In this document: piece after piece, positions 48,153 to 57,286 of the stretch | How the letters are laid out: every line of letters begins with the position of its first letter | Position numbering within the stretch: the stretch's first letter is position 1 | Source: Corynebacterium gallinarum | GTDB lineage: Bacteria > Actinomycetota > Actinomycetes > Mycobacteriales > Mycobacteriaceae | Direction: 5' to 3' | Assembly: GCF_014837045.1 (NCBI RefSeq) | Contig: NZ_JACSPR010000011.1 | Coordinates: forward strand, 1-64,000 | Length of the DNA: 64,000 nucleotides | Notes under the pieces: model-generated | Databases searched by the model: none | The model's input: only the letters and a program-made list of their open reading frames with translations | What the model was told of the DNA's origin: nothing | Program-made: the position numbers and the translations under genes

Positions 48153-49964
48153 CTACCGCCTGACCGAGTTCTCCCGGATCCAGGTGATCGCCTTCTGCTG
48201 GATTCCCGGGGTCAGCTGCACCGGAACTCCCACCCGGGAGCCCAGCAGCGCCGCCCAGTAGGGAAGGAATTCACCGTGGTAGTTGTGCCCGTGACCTCCG
48301 GGGACATCCACGGACACCGTCAGGTCCAGGGCCAGCTGCCATCCGGTGACAAACGGCACCCACCGCAGTCGTTGGAACACATCCAGTTTCTGCGCATCGG
48401 GTGCTGTCACCCCGCGGGTGCCGGGTTCACGCAGCCAGTCGGGGCGGCGGACAAACAGTGGCAGCTCCCACCAGACGATCGGGTCGGAGGCGTGCTGGGC
48501 GATGATCATCCGCGGGTGGGACCATTCGCACGCATAACCCTCGCCCCGGTAATCGCAGGTCAGGTGCACCGGATCGGCGACAAAGCGGATGTGCCGGCCG
48601 CCGTCGATGATGGGCAGGCGTTCGGGACTGCCGGGATCGCGCTGGGTGATCAGCTCTTGCATGGCGTCACTGAAGCGCGGGGTCCCGGACAGCATGACCC
48701 CGTCGGCCCTAGTCAACAGCTCGCGGACATCGCCGTAGGCGCTGGCGGTTCCGTAGGCGCCGAGGGATTCGCCGGCCAGGTAGAGGCGGGGGCGGTGGTG
48801 TGGTGGGAGGGAGTGGTGGTGGTGGAGGATGGCGTCGATAAGCTCGCGGGCGGCGCGCACGGGGGCGTCGTTGTCGCGGTACCAGCTCAGCCAGCTGGGG
48901 AGGTAGCTGTATTGCATGGAGATGGTGGCGCAGTTGCCGCCGGTGAGGAATTCCACGGCGGCGACGGACCAGTCGGTGATCCAACCGGTGCCGGTGGAGG
49001 TGGTGATGACGATGGTGTCGCGTCGGAAGGCGCCGGTGCGGTGTATCTCGCGGATGAGCAGGTCGATCTGCATGGCGCGGGTGCGCCCGGGCACGAGGCC
49101 CGCGAAGAGGCGGATGGGTTCGTGCACACGGCTCGGATCAAGTCCGGTGACCTCTGCGATATCCCGCCTGCGTGGCCCGCCCGACAACACCGCCCGCCCC
49201 TGCGACCCGACCGCGCCCCAGTGCTCATGGGACCACGGGCTGCCGGAGCGTTCCGGTTCCCACGGCTGCCAGGTGCCGGGGAAGACCAGTCTGTTGAGGT
49301 GTTCGGCCTTGCGGGCGGCGGTGTTGAGCATGCGTAGGACCACGCGGTCGGCAAGCAGCATCACGCCGACGCTCAATGCGCCCACTGACAATGGCCAGCT
49401 CAGCCACCTGGTCCAGGTGGGCAGCATCCGCACCGCCAGCACCCGCAGCCGGTCCACCGCGCCCTGGATCAACTCGCCCAGCACCAGCAGCGCACCGTAA
49501 CCGACGGTCCCGACCAGCACACCCAGGGTGGTTTCCGCAGGCCCGCGGTTCTTGATGCCCATGAGTTGGGACTGGTTGCGTTGCCGCTGCACACCCACCG
49601 CCACGGTGACCAGCGTGATCGCCCCCACCGCGCCGTGGGTGATCTGACTCAGGCCCGGCACCCGGGGCGCGAGTGTGGACAGACCGGTGGCCACGCCATG
49701 ACCGACCGCCTGGCATACCGCGAGGTTGACCGCCGTGACCCACCACGGCCGGGGCAGCAGCGAGGGTGATAATGCCCACCAGGTGGCCACCTCCGCACCG
49801 AGCAGCCCGGCGCCCATGCGGCGCGGCAGGATACGGCGCGGGACGGCGGGCAGCAGTTCCAGGGTGGCGCCCAGTTCGCGGGCTACCAGGCGTAATGCTT
49901 GTCGACGCCCTCCTCCCACCCAGCGCACACACTCACGAACCACTAGTCTCGGGGTTGATGGCAT
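48153..49964 (-). CDS. Membrane-bound alpha/beta hydrolase (Abhydrolase_9 type)
   Basis: A 603-residue protein with 4-5 membrane segments in the first ~240 residues (e.g. VATWWALSPSLLPRPWWVTAVNLAV, GALLVLGELIQGAVD, LSWPLSVGALSVGVMLL) and a C-terminal alpha/beta-hydrolase domain. Nucleophile elbow RLYLAGESLGAYGTASAYGD (GESLG), with later Asp (FVADPVHLTCDYRGEG) and His (GHGHNYHGEFLPYW) candidates. PWSHEHWGAVGSQGRAVLSGGPRRRDI is a family-typical linker. Matches the actinobacterial DUF2319/Abhydrolase_9 family; probably an envelope-facing esterase, substrate unknown. ATG at 49964 preferred; the frame extends antisense through ldhA without homology. Confidence 0.85.
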   Translation of the reverse strand: MPSTPRLVVRECVRWVGGGRRQALRLVARELGATLELLPAVPRRILPRRMGAGLLGAEVATWWALSPSLLPRPWWVTAVNLAVCQAVGHGVATGLSTLAPRVPGLSQITHGAVGAITLVTVAVGVQRQRNQSQLMGIKNRGPAETTLGVLVGTVGYGALLVLGELIQGAVDRLRVLAVRMLPTWTRWLSWPLSVGALSVGVMLLADRVVLRMLNTAARKAEHLNRLVFPGTWQPWEPERSGSPWSHEHWGAVGSQGRAVLSGGPRRRDIAEVTGLDPSRVHEPIRLFAGLVPGRTRAMQIDLLIREIHRTGAFRRDTIVITTSTGTGWITDWSVAAVEFLTGGNCATISMQYSYLPSWLSWYRDNDAPVRAARELIDAILHHHHSLPPHHRPRLYLAGESLGAYGTASAYGDVRELLTRADGVMLSGTPRFSDAMQELITQRDPGSPERLPIIDGGRHIRFVADPVHLTCDYRGEGYACEWSHPRMIIAQHASDPIVWWELPLFVRRPDWLREPGTRGVTAPDAQKLDVFQRLRWVPFVTGWQLALDLTVSVDVPGGHGHNYHGEFLPYWAALLGSRVGVPVQLTPGIQQKAITWIRENSVRR

Positions 49965-50016
49965 AGATGAATGATGACAGAGCCCGGCGCACTCCGCAGG
50001 GCGACCATGTCTTTCG

Positions 50017-50058
50017 TGTCTGGTCAGACAGCTTTTCCGGACAGAATCGGGCATAATT
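50017..50058 (+). promoter_or_regulatory. ldhA promoter with operator-like palindrome
   Basis: TGTCTGGTCAGACA (50017-50030) is an inverted repeat with 6-bp arms. CATAAT at 50052-50057 is a good -10, which puts the palindrome on the -35 region. TGGTCAGAC resembles the LldR core (TGGTCAGACCA) but lacks the final CA match. ldhA in C. glutamicum is repressed by SugR and LldR; either could bind here. Binding not shown. Confidence 0.6.
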
Positions 50059-50147
50059 AAAAAGGTAGACACAGTTCCTGGGCACGCCACGGACACGCAC
50101 CATCTCTCTGGCAGCCTGGGCTCAACACGGGAATGAGGATGGACAAC

Positions 50148-51101
50148 ATGCGTTTTGTGGGCAACCGGGTGGTTTTGATCGGGGCGGGCGATGTGGGGGT
50201 CGCCTATGCGTATGCGCTGGTCAACCAGGGTATCGCGGATGAGCTGTGCATCATTGACATCGATGAGAAGAAACTTGAAGGCAATGTCATGGACTTGAGC
50301 CATGGCGTGGTGTGGGCCGGCAAGCGCACCAAGGTGAGGAAGGGGACCTACGCCGACTGCGAGGACGCTGCCATGGTGGTCATCTGCGCCGGTGCCGCCC
50401 AGAAGCCGGGTGAGACCCGTCTGCAGCTGGTGGACAAGAATGTGAAGATCATGCACGCCATCGTGGATGAGGTCATGGCCAATGGTTTCGATGGTCTGTT
50501 CCTGGTGGCCACCAACCCCGTGGACATCCTCACCTACGCGGTGTGGAAATTCTCCGGCCTGGACCACAGCCGTGTGATCGGGTCCGGCACCGTCCTGGAT
50601 ACCGCGCGCTTCCGGTACATGCTCGGTGAGCTCTATGATGTCTCGCCGAAGTCGATCCACGCCTACATCATCGGTGAGCACGGTGATACCGAGCTGCCTG
50701 TTCTCTCCTCCGCCACGATCGCGGGTGTGTCCATGCGCAAGATGCTGGAAAAGGATCCCGAGCTGGAGCCGCGCCTGGAGAAGATCTTCGAGGACACCCG
50801 TGATGCCGCGTACCGGATCATCGATGCCAAGGGCTCGACGTCCTACGGTATCGGCATGGGCCTGGCGCGCATCACCCGGGCGATCCTCAACAACCAGGAT
50901 GTCGCCCTGCCGGTCAGCGCCTACCTGGAGGGACAGTACGGCGAGGAGGACATCTACATCGGCACCCCCGCCATCATCGACCGCAGTGGCATCCACCGCG
51001 TGGTGGAGCTGGAGATCTCCGATCGTGAGATGAGCCGCTTCAAGCATTCTGCGCAGACGCTGCGTGCGATTAAGGATGAGATCTTCCCGGCGGGGGAATA
51101 G
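50148..51101 (+). CDS. ldhA: NAD-dependent L-lactate dehydrogenase
   Basis: A 317-residue tetrameric enzyme reducing pyruvate to L-lactate with NADH. It is nearly C. glutamicum Ldh[65 protein letters not shown] with catalytic Arg, [14 protein letters not shown], and [18 protein letters not shown] with catalytic His. ATG at 50148 chosen: TGAGGA lies 7-8 nt upstream. ATGs at 50133 and 50139 would add MRMDN-type residues and have no ribosome site. Confidence 0.97.
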   Translation: MRFVGNRVVLIGAGDVGVAYAYALVNQGIADELCIIDIDEKKLEGNVMDLSHGVVWAGKRTKVRKGTYADCEDAAMVVICAGAAQKPGETRLQLVDKNVKIMHAIVDEVMANGFDGLFLVATNPVDILTYAVWKFSGLDHSRVIGSGTVLDTARFRYMLGELYDVSPKSIHAYIIGEHGDTELPVLSSATIAGVSMRKMLEKDPELEPRLEKIFEDTRDAAYRIIDAKGSTSYGIGMGLARITRAILNNQDVALPVSAYLEGQYGEEDIYIGTPAIIDRSGIHRVVELEISDREMSRFKHSAQTLRAIKDEIFPAGE

Positions 51102-51201
51102 GGGGCGGGGGTTTTCGTCGATAAGCATTGTGTGGCGCGCGGGATCACCGCTGCGGGGGCACAATGGGACTATTAGCGGTCCGAGGGTTAAGGAGCAACA
51201 G

Positions 51202-53094
51202 ATGGGTACGTTCGATCACGATCATCTGCAGGAACTACGCCGTGAGGTCGATGACCTGCTGACCGAGCTGGCGCAGGTCACAGAGGCGAATAAGGCGGAG
51301 ATCGATAAGGTGGCGCCGACGCATTACAACGGCGCGATCAACCTGCTCCACTACCTGCATCTGCGCACCCGGGATCTGCGTGGCCTGCAGAGCGCCCTGG
51401 CCTCCATCGGGTCGACCCGTCTGACCACCACCGAACCCAGCGTGAAGGCGCGCCTGAAATCTGCGCGCAATGTCATCGGCGCCTACCTGGGGGAGGGGCC
51501 CATCTACCCCGGTCGCGATGTTGCCGATGCCTTCTCCGATGCCGATGAGATCCTCGACGAGCACGCCGAGATCCTCCTGGGCGCACCCATCGAGGGCACC
51601 CCGTCCTGCATCATGGTGACCCTGCCCGCCGAGGCCGCCACCGACCTGGAGATGGTCCGCGGGTTCGCCAAGAGCGGCATGGACCTGGCCCGTATCAACT
51701 GCGCGCACGATGATGAGACCGTGTGGAAGCAGATGATCGACAATGTCCACATCGTCGCCGAGGAGGCCGGCCGTGAGATCCGCGTGGCCATGGACCTGGG
51801 CGGCCCGAAGGTGCGCACCGGTGAGATCGCGCCGGGCCCCGAGGTCGGTCGTGCGCGTGTGACCCGCCTGGACACCGGCAAGGTGCTCACCCCCGCGAAG
51901 ATCTGGATCACCCCGATCCCGGAGGAGGGCACCGAACCCGCACCGGTTCCGGAGAATCTGCCCGGCCGCCCGGCGCTGGCGGTGCAGGTGGATCCGGCGT
52001 GGTTCGAGAAATTGTCCACCGGCAGCGTCATCGGCCTGACCGACACCCGCGGTTCCCGCCGCTCCTTCACCGTCGTTCGCACCTTCGACGGCGCTGTGCT
52101 GGCCGAGGGGTACCAGAACGCCTACATCGCCAACGGAACCCTGCTCCAGCACGATTACGAGCGCACCCCGGTCCGCGGCATCCCGCCGGTGGACCAGCGC
52201 ATCAACCTCAAGGTGGGTAACCGCATGTTCCTCACCTCCGAGGACGTGGTCTACGATCCCTCGGCCGGCCACGGCCGCACGCCCAAGATCAGCTGCACCC
52301 TCCCGGAGGCGGTCGGGGCCATCAAGGTCGGTCACCGGGTGCTTTTCGACGACGGATCCATCGCCGCCGTCTGCATCGACCGCAAGGAACACGACGGCCA
52401 CCACGTGGTGGAACTGGAGGTCACCCGCGCCCGCCCGCAGGGTGTCAACCTGGCCGCCTATAAGGGCATCAACCTGCCCGATTCCGCACTGCCCCTGCCC
52501 AGCCTCACCGAGGAGGACCTCCGCCACCTGCGGTTCGTGGCCGAGCACGCCGACATTGTCAACGTCTCCTTCATCCGCGACACCGGTGATGTGGAGTATG
52601 TCCTCGATGCCCTCGCCGAGATCGCGGAGGAGACCGGCGAGCACGACAAGATCCGGGAACTGGGCCTCGTGCTCAAGATTGAGACCATCCCCGGATATGA
52701 GAACCTCGCGCCCATCATGCTCACCGGCATGCGGCATGAGAACTTCGGCGTGATGATCGCCCGCGGTGACCTCGCCGTGGAACTCGGCTTCGACCGCATG
52801 GCCGAGGTCCCGCAGCTGATCATGGCTCTGGCCGAGGCTGCCCACATCCCCACCATCTTCGCCACCCAGGTCCTGGAGAACATGGCCAAGAACGGCCTGC
52901 CCTCCCGCGCCGAGATCACCGACGCCACCCTGGCGCTGCGCTGCGAATGCGTCATGCTCAACAAGGGCCCACACATCAACGACGCCATCAAGGTGCTGTC
53001 CCGCATGAGCAGGAAACTCGGTGCCTCCCAGCGTAAGAGCCGCATGCTGCTGCGCCGTATCCGCAGCTGGGAGGAGCCGGACCAGCAGAGTTAG
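51202..53094 (+). CDS. pyk2: Long-form pyruvate kinase (Pyk2 type)
   Basis: A 630-residue pyruvate-kinase family protein, about 150 residues longer than the usual enzyme. Residues about 1-130 are an N-terminal helical extension (EVDDLLTELAQVTEANKAEIDKVAP). The core has FAKSGMDLARINCAHDDE, AMDLGGPKVRTGEI (DLGGPK), LVLKIETIPGYENL with catalytic Lys/Glu, and MIARGDLAVELGFDRMAEVPQ. The usual C-terminal regulatory domain is reduced. It sits directly after ldhA, like the second pyruvate kinase of C. glutamicum. AAGGAG is 8 nt before the ATG. Enzyme activity is likely but its regulation differs from Pyk1. Confidence 0.9.
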   Translation: MGTFDHDHLQELRREVDDLLTELAQVTEANKAEIDKVAPTHYNGAINLLHYLHLRTRDLRGLQSALASIGSTRLTTTEPSVKARLKSARNVIGAYLGEGPIYPGRDVADAFSDADEILDEHAEILLGAPIEGTPSCIMVTLPAEAATDLEMVRGFAKSGMDLARINCAHDDETVWKQMIDNVHIVAEEAGREIRVAMDLGGPKVRTGEIAPGPEVGRARVTRLDTGKVLTPAKIWITPIPEEGTEPAPVPENLPGRPALAVQVDPAWFEKLSTGSVIGLTDTRGSRRSFTVVRTFDGAVLAEGYQNAYIANGTLLQHDYERTPVRGIPPVDQRINLKVGNRMFLTSEDVVYDPSAGHGRTPKISCTLPEAVGAIKVGHRVLFDDGSIAAVCIDRKEHDGHHVVELEVTRARPQGVNLAAYKGINLPDSALPLPSLTEEDLRHLRFVAEHADIVNVSFIRDTGDVEYVLDALAEIAEETGEHDKIRELGLVLKIETIPGYENLAPIMLTGMRHENFGVMIARGDLAVELGFDRMAEVPQLIMALAEAAHIPTIFATQVLENMAKNGLPSRAEITDATLALRCECVMLNKGPHINDAIKVLSRMSRKLGASQRKSRMLLRRIRSWEEPDQQS

Positions 53095-53115
53095 TGGTTG
53101 CGTTCCGGGGACAGG

Positions 53116-53238
53116 TTATGCCGCCACGGCCTCGGAACGTCGAAACCAGAGGGCGAGTAGTGGTCCAACGATAAGGAGCACCACCCACACAAGGGTGATC
53201 ACCGTGATCTCGAAGATGTCCCCGCGTTCCCTGCCCAA
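53116..53238 (-). CDS. Possible 40-residue single-span membrane peptide
   Basis: Read by eye: start TTG at 53238, then GRERGDIFEITVITLVWVVLLIVGPLLALWFRRSEAVAA. One clean hydrophobic helix with a basic C-terminal flank is typical of a small membrane peptide. There is no ribosome site and the start codon is weak; coding is uncertain. Divergent from the small gene at 53263 with 24 bp between starts. Confidence 0.35.
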   Translation of the reverse strand: MGRERGDIFEITVITLVWVVLLIVGPLLALWFRRSEAVAA

Positions 53239-53262
53239 GGTCGCGCCGGGAAGAGTGGCGCG

Positions 53263-53460
53263 GTGGATGCGCAGACCGTCAAACGGGGCGTTGCGCTTGC
53301 GCTGGTCTCGTTCCTGGTCTCTCGCGCCGTGACCGCCTGGACTGATCTGCTGTTCCGCCCACCCGTCCAGGTCAGGGGTCCCAAGGCTGGCTGGGTATGG
53401 ATCACCGCCATACCTTTCGTAGGGCCTCTGGCCTTTTTCATCCGGGGGATACGACGGTGA
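53263..53460 (+). CDS. 65-residue PLDc_N-like membrane protein
   Basis: GTG start (GGGAAGAG 7 nt upstream). Two hydrophobic segments: VALALVSFLVSRAVTAWTDLLF and WVWITAIPFVGPLAFFIRGIRR. TDLLFRPPVQVRGPKAGWVW...PFVGPLAFFI is the pattern of the phospholipase-D-nuclease N-terminal (PLDc_N) domain found alone in many actinobacterial small proteins. Function unknown. Confidence 0.6.
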   Translation: MDAQTVKRGVALALVSFLVSRAVTAWTDLLFRPPVQVRGPKAGWVWITAIPFVGPLAFFIRGIRR

Positions 53461-53796
53461 ACACGGTTGACGAACAGCGCCCCTCCGCTACCTTGTGATA
53501 AGCGGCATAAGGGGTGCTTGTCACCAGATTTTTCCTGGTCAAAGCAATAAGAGTGGCCCATACTGGATATGAGCGGACGTGCTTCCGCCCCGGTCATTGC
53601 CGTCACTCCAAGGAGTTTGTCCATAGCCAGTAGTCACCGCGCCACCACATGAACCTGACTGATTCCCACACCACACGTATTCTCCACCCCAGGGAAAACT
53701 GAATATAGGCGATGAAGGGTCCGGCGACCGAGTAGAGCATCCGACCCCATGGGCTGCCTAGAACCTCATGTCTTCCCACTTTCCTAAGGAAGCGTC
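53461..53796. other. 336-bp intergenic stretch without a convincing gene
   Basis: Holds CCGCT...AGCGG arms (about 53485-53505) and GAATATAGG (about 53701), a possible -10 for the DUF4389 gene. Several short frames exist in both strands but none shows a protein pattern. Confidence 0.4.
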
Positions 53797-55281
53797 ATGA
53801 CCTCTCAACCGACCTATCCAACCGCCCCCACCACACCGAGGGAACCACCTCCCCGCATGAGACCCCTGAACTGGATCCTGCTGGTCATGGGTGTCCTGAT
53901 CACCATTGCCGGACTGGGCCTGACCATCGGCGGGGCGGTACTCGCCGGTGCCGGTGCAGCCCAGTCCGATGGGCAGTACCCCGTTGTCTATGAAGAGAAT
54001 TTCCAGAGCGCCGGTCACGCCATCCTCGCCCCACCGCTGGTGTTCGATGCGTCGGACACCGGGTCCTCCGATCTGGCCTCCACGGGTGAGATCGCCAGTG
54101 CGCGGGTGCAGGTGAGCTCCGTGGTCTCCGATCAGGACATCTTCATCGGGATCGCCGATTCCGCTGATATCGGCGATTATCTCGACGGGGTGTCCCACAC
54201 CGTCCTGGGGGATCTCTCCTGGCAGTCCGGACAGCCATCGTCGGCGCCGCCGGAGTGGTTCCCGTCCTCGGACACCGGTGTTCGACAACAGGAGATCGAT
54301 GGTACCCGGACCCCGGAGCTTCCCGCTGACCAGGATTTCTGGGCTGTTTCCGCCTCCGGTGTGGGCACCCAGGAGATCACCTTCGATCTGCAACCGGGGA
54401 ACTGGACCCTGGTGGTGATGAATACTGACGCCTCCCGCCCTGTATGGGCGGATCTGCAGGTCGGGGCCAGAACCGAACTGCTGGATTCCGGTACACTCGC
54501 GGTCTGGATCGCGGGACTGTTGGCGCTGCTGCTGGGCATCCCACTGCTGTTGGTGGGTGCCGCCGGCCTGGGTAGGGACATCAGCCTGGGTAGCAGCCGG
54601 GGTAGCAGCCTGGGTGCAGATCCGGCATACCCGCAACCCTATGACACCCTCCGCGTTCACCCGTTGACCTTCACCGGCCACCTGGATGGGACACCGTCCC
54701 GGGGTCTGTGGCTGATCAAATGGCTGCTGGTGATCCCGCACTACCTCATCCTGGGGTTGTTGTGGTTCGCGCAGCTGATCACCACGATCGCGGCCGGGGT
54801 GGCGATCCTGTTCACCGGTCGCTATCCCCGGTCGTGGTTCGCCTTCAGCGTCGGCGTGCTGAGATGGCAGTGGCGGGTGGGATTCTACGGTTATGCTGCT
54901 CTGGGCACCGACCGGTATCCCCCCTTCACCTTGGCGCATGTGGACTACCCGGCCACGCTCGATGTGGTCTATCCCGAGCAGCTTTCCCGGGGCCTTGTCC
55001 TGGTCAAATGGTGGTTACTGGCACTGCCGCACCTGTTCATCGTGGCACTCCTCACCGGTAACAGCGGGTCCCTGCTGGGCCTGCTCATTCTGATCATCGC
55101 CGTGGCGCTGCTGTTCACCGGTCGCTACCTCCCCGGGCTCTTCGACCTGGTGATGGGTACGGAGAGGTGGGCCTACCGGGTGGTCACCTACACACTGCTG
55201 CTGCGTGATGAGTACCCGCCGTTCCGCCTCGACCAGGGGCCCACCGACCCAGCGCCCACCGGAATGGAGGCCACCGGGTAG
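53797..55281 (+). CDS. DUF4389-family membrane protein
   Basis: A 494-residue protein. A proline-rich cytoplasmic N-terminus, one membrane helix (about 26-50), an extracytoplasmic beta-rich domain (about 60-220, with SSVVSDQDIFIGIADSADI and FDLQPGNWTLVVMNTDASRP), a second helix (LAVWIAGLLALLLGIPLLLVGAAG), then two DUF4389 repeats (about 285-385, 390-475) sharing WLLVIPHYLILGLLWF / WWLLALPHLFIVALL and LFTGRYPRSWFAFSVG / LFTGRYLPGLFDLVMG. TAAGGAAGC precedes the ATG. Function unknown; envelope-located. Confidence 0.85.
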   Translation: MTSQPTYPTAPTTPREPPPRMRPLNWILLVMGVLITIAGLGLTIGGAVLAGAGAAQSDGQYPVVYEENFQSAGHAILAPPLVFDASDTGSSDLASTGEIASARVQVSSVVSDQDIFIGIADSADIGDYLDGVSHTVLGDLSWQSGQPSSAPPEWFPSSDTGVRQQEIDGTRTPELPADQDFWAVSASGVGTQEITFDLQPGNWTLVVMNTDASRPVWADLQVGARTELLDSGTLAVWIAGLLALLLGIPLLLVGAAGLGRDISLGSSRGSSLGADPAYPQPYDTLRVHPLTFTGHLDGTPSRGLWLIKWLLVIPHYLILGLLWFAQLITTIAAGVAILFTGRYPRSWFAFSVGVLRWQWRVGFYGYAALGTDRYPPFTLAHVDYPATLDVVYPEQLSRGLVLVKWWLLALPHLFIVALLTGNSGSLLGLLILIIAVALLFTGRYLPGLFDLVMGTERWAYRVVTYTLLLRDEYPPFRLDQGPTDPAPTGMEATG

Positions 55282-55302
55282 CCCACTGCCTGACCGTTAA
55301 CC

Positions 55303-56292
55303 TCAACCGTTGAGTATCCGACGCATCCAGCTGCTGCGGGTGGAGGTGGTTTCCCGGGCCACCTCCGACTCGGGTGCCAGGGTGTCATAACCGTGGAAGC
55401 CACCACGCCAGACATGCAGTTCGGTCTGCACGCCTGCCTCCAGGAGACGCAGGGCAAACTTGATGTCCTCATCACGGAACACCTCTGCGGAGCCGACGTC
55501 GATGTAGGTGGTGGGCAGACCGGTCAGATCGGTGGCGCGCGCAGGGGCAGCGTAGTGGTTGATGTCCTCGCGTTCGGCGTGCCCCCGCCCAGGATCGCAT
55601 TCCAGGCGTATTCATTGGATTCCCGGGGCCAGATGTGGCCGTAGCCCTCGGTGAACTGCCGTGAGGAGACGGTGGTGTTGCGGTCATCGAGCATGGGGTA
55701 GATCAGGCATTGGGCAAACAGACTGATCTCACCCTTGTCGCGCGCCATGAGGGCGACCCCTGCGGCCAGGCCTCCGCCACCGGAACCACCACCGACGATG
55801 ATCCGCTCCGGGTTCACACCCCATTCCCTGGCCTGGGATGCCGCCCACAGCAGACCGGCGTAGCAGTCCTCCACACCGGCGGGTGCCGGGTGATCAGGGG
55901 CCAGGCGGTATTCCGGAGTGACGATCACCATGTTGTGTTCCTGCACCCAGGCGAATTCGTCGTAGCCTCCGAAGCCGGCGAAGCGGTCACCCAGGATCAT
56001 GCCGCCACCGTGGATACCGTAATACAGGGGCGCGTCCGTCACTGTGCCTGCGGGCCGGATCACGGTGAGCTCAATCGGCCCACGGGGGCCGTCGATGGTG
56101 TGGTCCTCCCACTGCAGGCCGAGGGCATCGGCCTGCTCCTTCACCAGGTCCCGCCCGGCTGGTGCGGACATGGCTTCGCGCAGCACGGGGGAAGGTCTGC
56201 TCGGTGACGGTGGGCAGCACCATCTCCGGGTTGTCCAGGATGACCGCGGCGTCGGGGTCGATGGGCTGCCGCACAATATCGTCATTATGCAT
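55303..56292 (-). pseudogene. Alpha/beta-hydrolase (HSL-family esterase) with two frameshifts
   Basis: The protein can be followed in three frames. MHNDDIVRQPIDPDAAVIL...EQTFP (from ATG 56292, after AAGGAG) shifts at a run of five G on the plus strand (56187-56191) into PVLREAMSAPAGRDLVKEQ. The main body has GIHGGGMILGDR (HGGG oxyanion), GGGSGGGGLAAG (GxSxG) and LIYPMLDD. At five C (55582-55586) it shifts back into GHAERED INHYAAPARATDLTGLP, then TYIDVGSAEVFRDEDIKFAL and HVWRGGFHGYDTLAP with catalytic Asp and His. All triad residues survive, so either the gene is freshly broken or the sequence has two homopolymer errors. Family role: hydrolysis of short acyl esters. Confidence 0.85.
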
Positions 56293-56386
56293 CGGAACTC
56301 CTTCAGATGAAAGTGTGATGTGCGACTCATTCTAGCCAGCTGTCCAACATCCGGGGTGGAAATCAGTGCTTTTGTTGACATCCCAC

Positions 56387-56403
56387 CAACTGGTCACCAG
56401 TTG
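56387..56403. promoter_or_regulatory. 17-bp palindrome upstream of glpQ2 and the esterase
   Basis: CAACTGGTCACCAGTTG is perfect apart from the central base. It lies between divergent genes, about 55 bp above a TAGAAT -10-like box for the esterase side. A dimeric regulator site is likely; the factor is unknown. Confidence 0.5.
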
Positions 56404-56524
56404 TAGCCCGTTAATTCATCTGGTCTTAATTGGTGGGTGGCGATAAGGCTCTGCAAAGTTCACCACCTGCGGGGATACTGGGAAAAGGTTTCCGCATTGC
56501 CGTCGGCGTAGGAGAATGTGAAAT

Positions 56525-57286
56525 ATGAAGATCATCGCGCACCGGGGATTGTGCTCCCAGTACCCGGAGCTGACCGCCTCCGCTTTCCGCGCAGCCCTCA
56601 AACTGCCCATCCATGGGGTCGAGACCGATGTCCGTCTCACCAGGTGCGGGGAGGTGGTGTGTGTCCATGATCCGGTGATCAGCAGGGTCTCTGATGGTTT
56701 CGGCCGGGTGTCCGCGATGCGCCTGGAGCAGCTGCTGGAGTACAACTTCGGTACGAAGGACGCCCCGGAGAAGGTGCTCACCCTCAATAATCTGCTGGAC
56801 ATCATGGAGGACTACCCGGACAAGCACGTCTACATCGAGTCGAAGCACCCGATGCGGTATTCCATCATGCTGGAGGAGGAGATTGTCAAGATCCTGCGCT
56901 ACCGCGGCCTCACCGAGGATCCGCGCATCCACTTCATCTCCTTCTCCCTGCCCGCCATCCACTGGATGACCACACTCGCCCCGGGCATCGACCGCATCCA
57001 CCTGCGCCGGTCCTGGGAGCGGTGGCTCAACCCGACGGACCGTCGCCTCGGCAATCCGACCGGTCTTGGCCTGTCCATCGAGCGGGCGAAAATGAGCCCC
57101 GGGCTCATCGGCCGGCGGGGGTTGCCCACCTATCTGTTCACCGTGGACAAGGAGAAGGACTGGCAGTGGGCGTATGACCGCGGTGTGGAGATGCTCACCA
57201 CCAACTTCCCCGGTGAAGCTGCGGAGTATCTGGGCGATGCACCTGCCACCGCCCTGTACGCTGATGTCCATGGCAAAGAAGAATAA
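56525..57286 (+). CDS. glpQ2: Glycerophosphodiester phosphodiesterase
   Basis: A 253-residue GDPD hydrolysing glycerophosphodiesters to glycerol-3-phosphate and an alcohol. KIIAHRGLCSQYPELTASAF (catalytic His, HRG), GVETDVRLTRCGEVVCVHDPVI (metal-binding ExD and second His), VYIESKHP (metal Glu/Lys) and LPTYLFTVDKEKDWQWAYDRGVEMLTTNFP at the end. No signal peptide, so cytoplasmic. AGGAGAATG precedes the ATG. Overlaps the next gene by 17 bp. Confidence 0.94.
   Translation: MKIIAHRGLCSQYPELTASAFRAALKLPIHGVETDVRLTRCGEVVCVHDPVISRVSDGFGRVSAMRLEQLLEYNFGTKDAPEKVLTLNNLLDIMEDYPDKHVYIESKHPMRYSIMLEEEIVKILRYRGLTEDPRIHFISFSLPAIHWMTTLAPGIDRIHLRRSWERWLNPTDRRLGNPTGLGLSIERAKMSPGLIGRRGLPTYLFTVDKEKDWQWAYDRGVEMLTTNFPGEAAEYLGDAPATALYADVHGKEE

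Noticed and set aside
47620-48261. Open frames through the repeat array (e.g. 201 and 213 codons)
   Set aside because: They translate the hairpin repeats into repetitive peptides, overlap the HAD gene start, and lack start signals.
48153-51164. 1003-codon minus-strand frame extending the membrane hydrolase through ldhA
   Set aside because: Only the part from 49964 has family sequence; the extension is antisense to ldhA and reads as low-complexity peptide.
51235-52974. 579-codon minus-strand frame inside pyk2
   Set aside because: Antisense of a clearly coding pyruvate kinase; His/Gly/Asp-rich shadow composition.
53199-53624. 141-codon minus-strand frame after pyk2
   Set aside because: No protein pattern, antisense to the better-supported PLDc_N-like gene.
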